DNA of 64,000 bases from Antedon mediterranea (Eukaryota; Echinodermata; Crinoidea; Comatulida; Antedonidae), in NCBI RefSeq assembly GCF_964355755.1, contig NC_092680.1:16841001-16905000 (forward strand), in the 5' to 3' direction. The notes below the pieces were generated by a model. The model was not told where the DNA came from. It worked only from the letters and a program-made list of their open reading frames with translations, and ran no database searches. Position 1 is the stretch's first letter. The number at the start of each line of letters is the position of its first letter. This document shows, piece after piece, positions 63,363 through 64,000 of this stretch. The position numbers and the translations under genes are program-made.

Positions 63363-64000
63363 CCTATACAGGTTCAATCTTTCACGATTTACACAGGTCC
63401 AATCTTTCACGATCTAAACAGTTCCTATCTTTCACAATCTGTCCTGGTCCTATCTTGCACGATCTGTCCAGGTCCTATCTTTCACGATCTGTCCAGGTCC
63501 TATCTTTCACGATCTGTCCAGGTCCTATCTTTCACGATCTGTCCAGGTCCTATCTTTCACGATCTGTCGAGTTCCTATCTTTCAGAATCTGTTCAGGTCC
63601 TATCTTTCACGATCTATCCTGGTCCTATCTTTCACGATCTATCCAGGTACTATCTTTCACGATCTGTCCAGGTCCTATCTTTCACGATCTGTCCAGGTCC
63701 TATCTTTCACAATCTGTCCAGGTCCTATCTTTCACGATCTATCCAGGTCCTATCTTTCACGATCTGTTCAGGTCCTATCTTTCACGATCTGTCCAGGTCC
63801 TATCTTTCACGATCTGTCCAGGTCCTATCTTTCACGATATATCCAAGTCCTATCTTTCACGATCTGTCCAGGTCCTATCATTCACGATCTGTCCAGGTTC
63901 TATCTTTCACGATCTATCCAGGTCCTATCTTTCACGATCTGTCCAGGTCCTATCTTTCACGATCTAAACAGTTCCTATCTTTCACGATCTATCCAGGTCC
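63363..64000. repeat. Minisatellite, 25-bp unit (GATCTGTCCAGGTCCTATCT TTCAC), running off the right end
   Basis: About 25 tandem copies of a 25-bp unit with scattered single-base variants (ATCTATCC, ATCTGTTC, AAACAGTTCC). 25 is not a multiple of 3, so the repeat reads through with a 75-bp (25-residue) period and produces a 170-codon open frame (63455-63967) that is a repeat artefact. It continues beyond base 64000. Confidence 0.95.

Noticed and set aside
63455..63967. 170-codon open frame, longest at the right end
   Set aside because: It is produced by the 25-bp minisatellite and has a strict 25-residue period.

Overview
This is a window of an animal nuclear genome: AT-rich, with intron-split genes (GT-AG introns), tandem repeats and many short inverted-repeat transposons. 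Abundant AGGCCTA-type words and the gene set fit a marine deuterostome. An echinoderm is my best guess, from general impression and not from any search.

Six protein-coding genes could be reconstructed exon by exon with matching splice phases. (1) SNX27, minus strand, 24887 down to 425: nine exons, the last ~100 codons lying beyond base 1. (2) A small TPR protein with two C-terminal membrane segments, plus strand, ~27712-31218. (3) ARL14EP/ARL14EPL-like, minus strand, 36001-33869, three exons. (4) ATP5F1A, ATP synthase F1 alpha subunit, plus strand, 36274-41880, eleven exons, complete at 554 aa. (5) DDX59, a HIT-zinc-finger DEAD-box helicase, minus strand, 50707-43371, fourteen coding exons, 667 aa. 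(6) A GOLM1/GOLM2 (GP73/CASC4)-type Golgi membrane protein, plus strand, 52777-62194, eight exons, 469 aa. Gene orientation alternates strictly (- + - + - +). ARL14EP and ATP5F1A start only 272 bp apart and probably share a bidirectional promoter. The genes have unrelated housekeeping roles (endosomal recycling, chaperone docking, mitochondrial ATP synthesis, RNA helicase, Golgi), so this is not a functional cluster.

The rest is introns and spacers packed with repeats. Most are non-autonomous DNA transposons recognised by terminal inverted repeats; several families have more than one copy in the window. The commonest starts TAAAGCTCTGTCTACAC and has eight near-complete and two partial copies. 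There are nested elements (7866-10717 and 49319-50036), long palindromes, tRNA-derived SINE fragments, a LINE reverse-transcriptase C-terminal remnant (26241-26600) and several minisatellites, two of which run off the window ends (1-132 and 63363-64000).

I found no clearly new multi-gene system. The most interesting points are an inverted duplicate of the DDX59 exon 1 splice junction inside its own gene, unusual DDX59 ATPase motifs (AQTSSGKT and DEVD), a membrane-anchored TPR protein with a full dicarboxylate clamp, the shared ARL14EP/ATP5F1A promoter, and the undescribed-looking transposon families.
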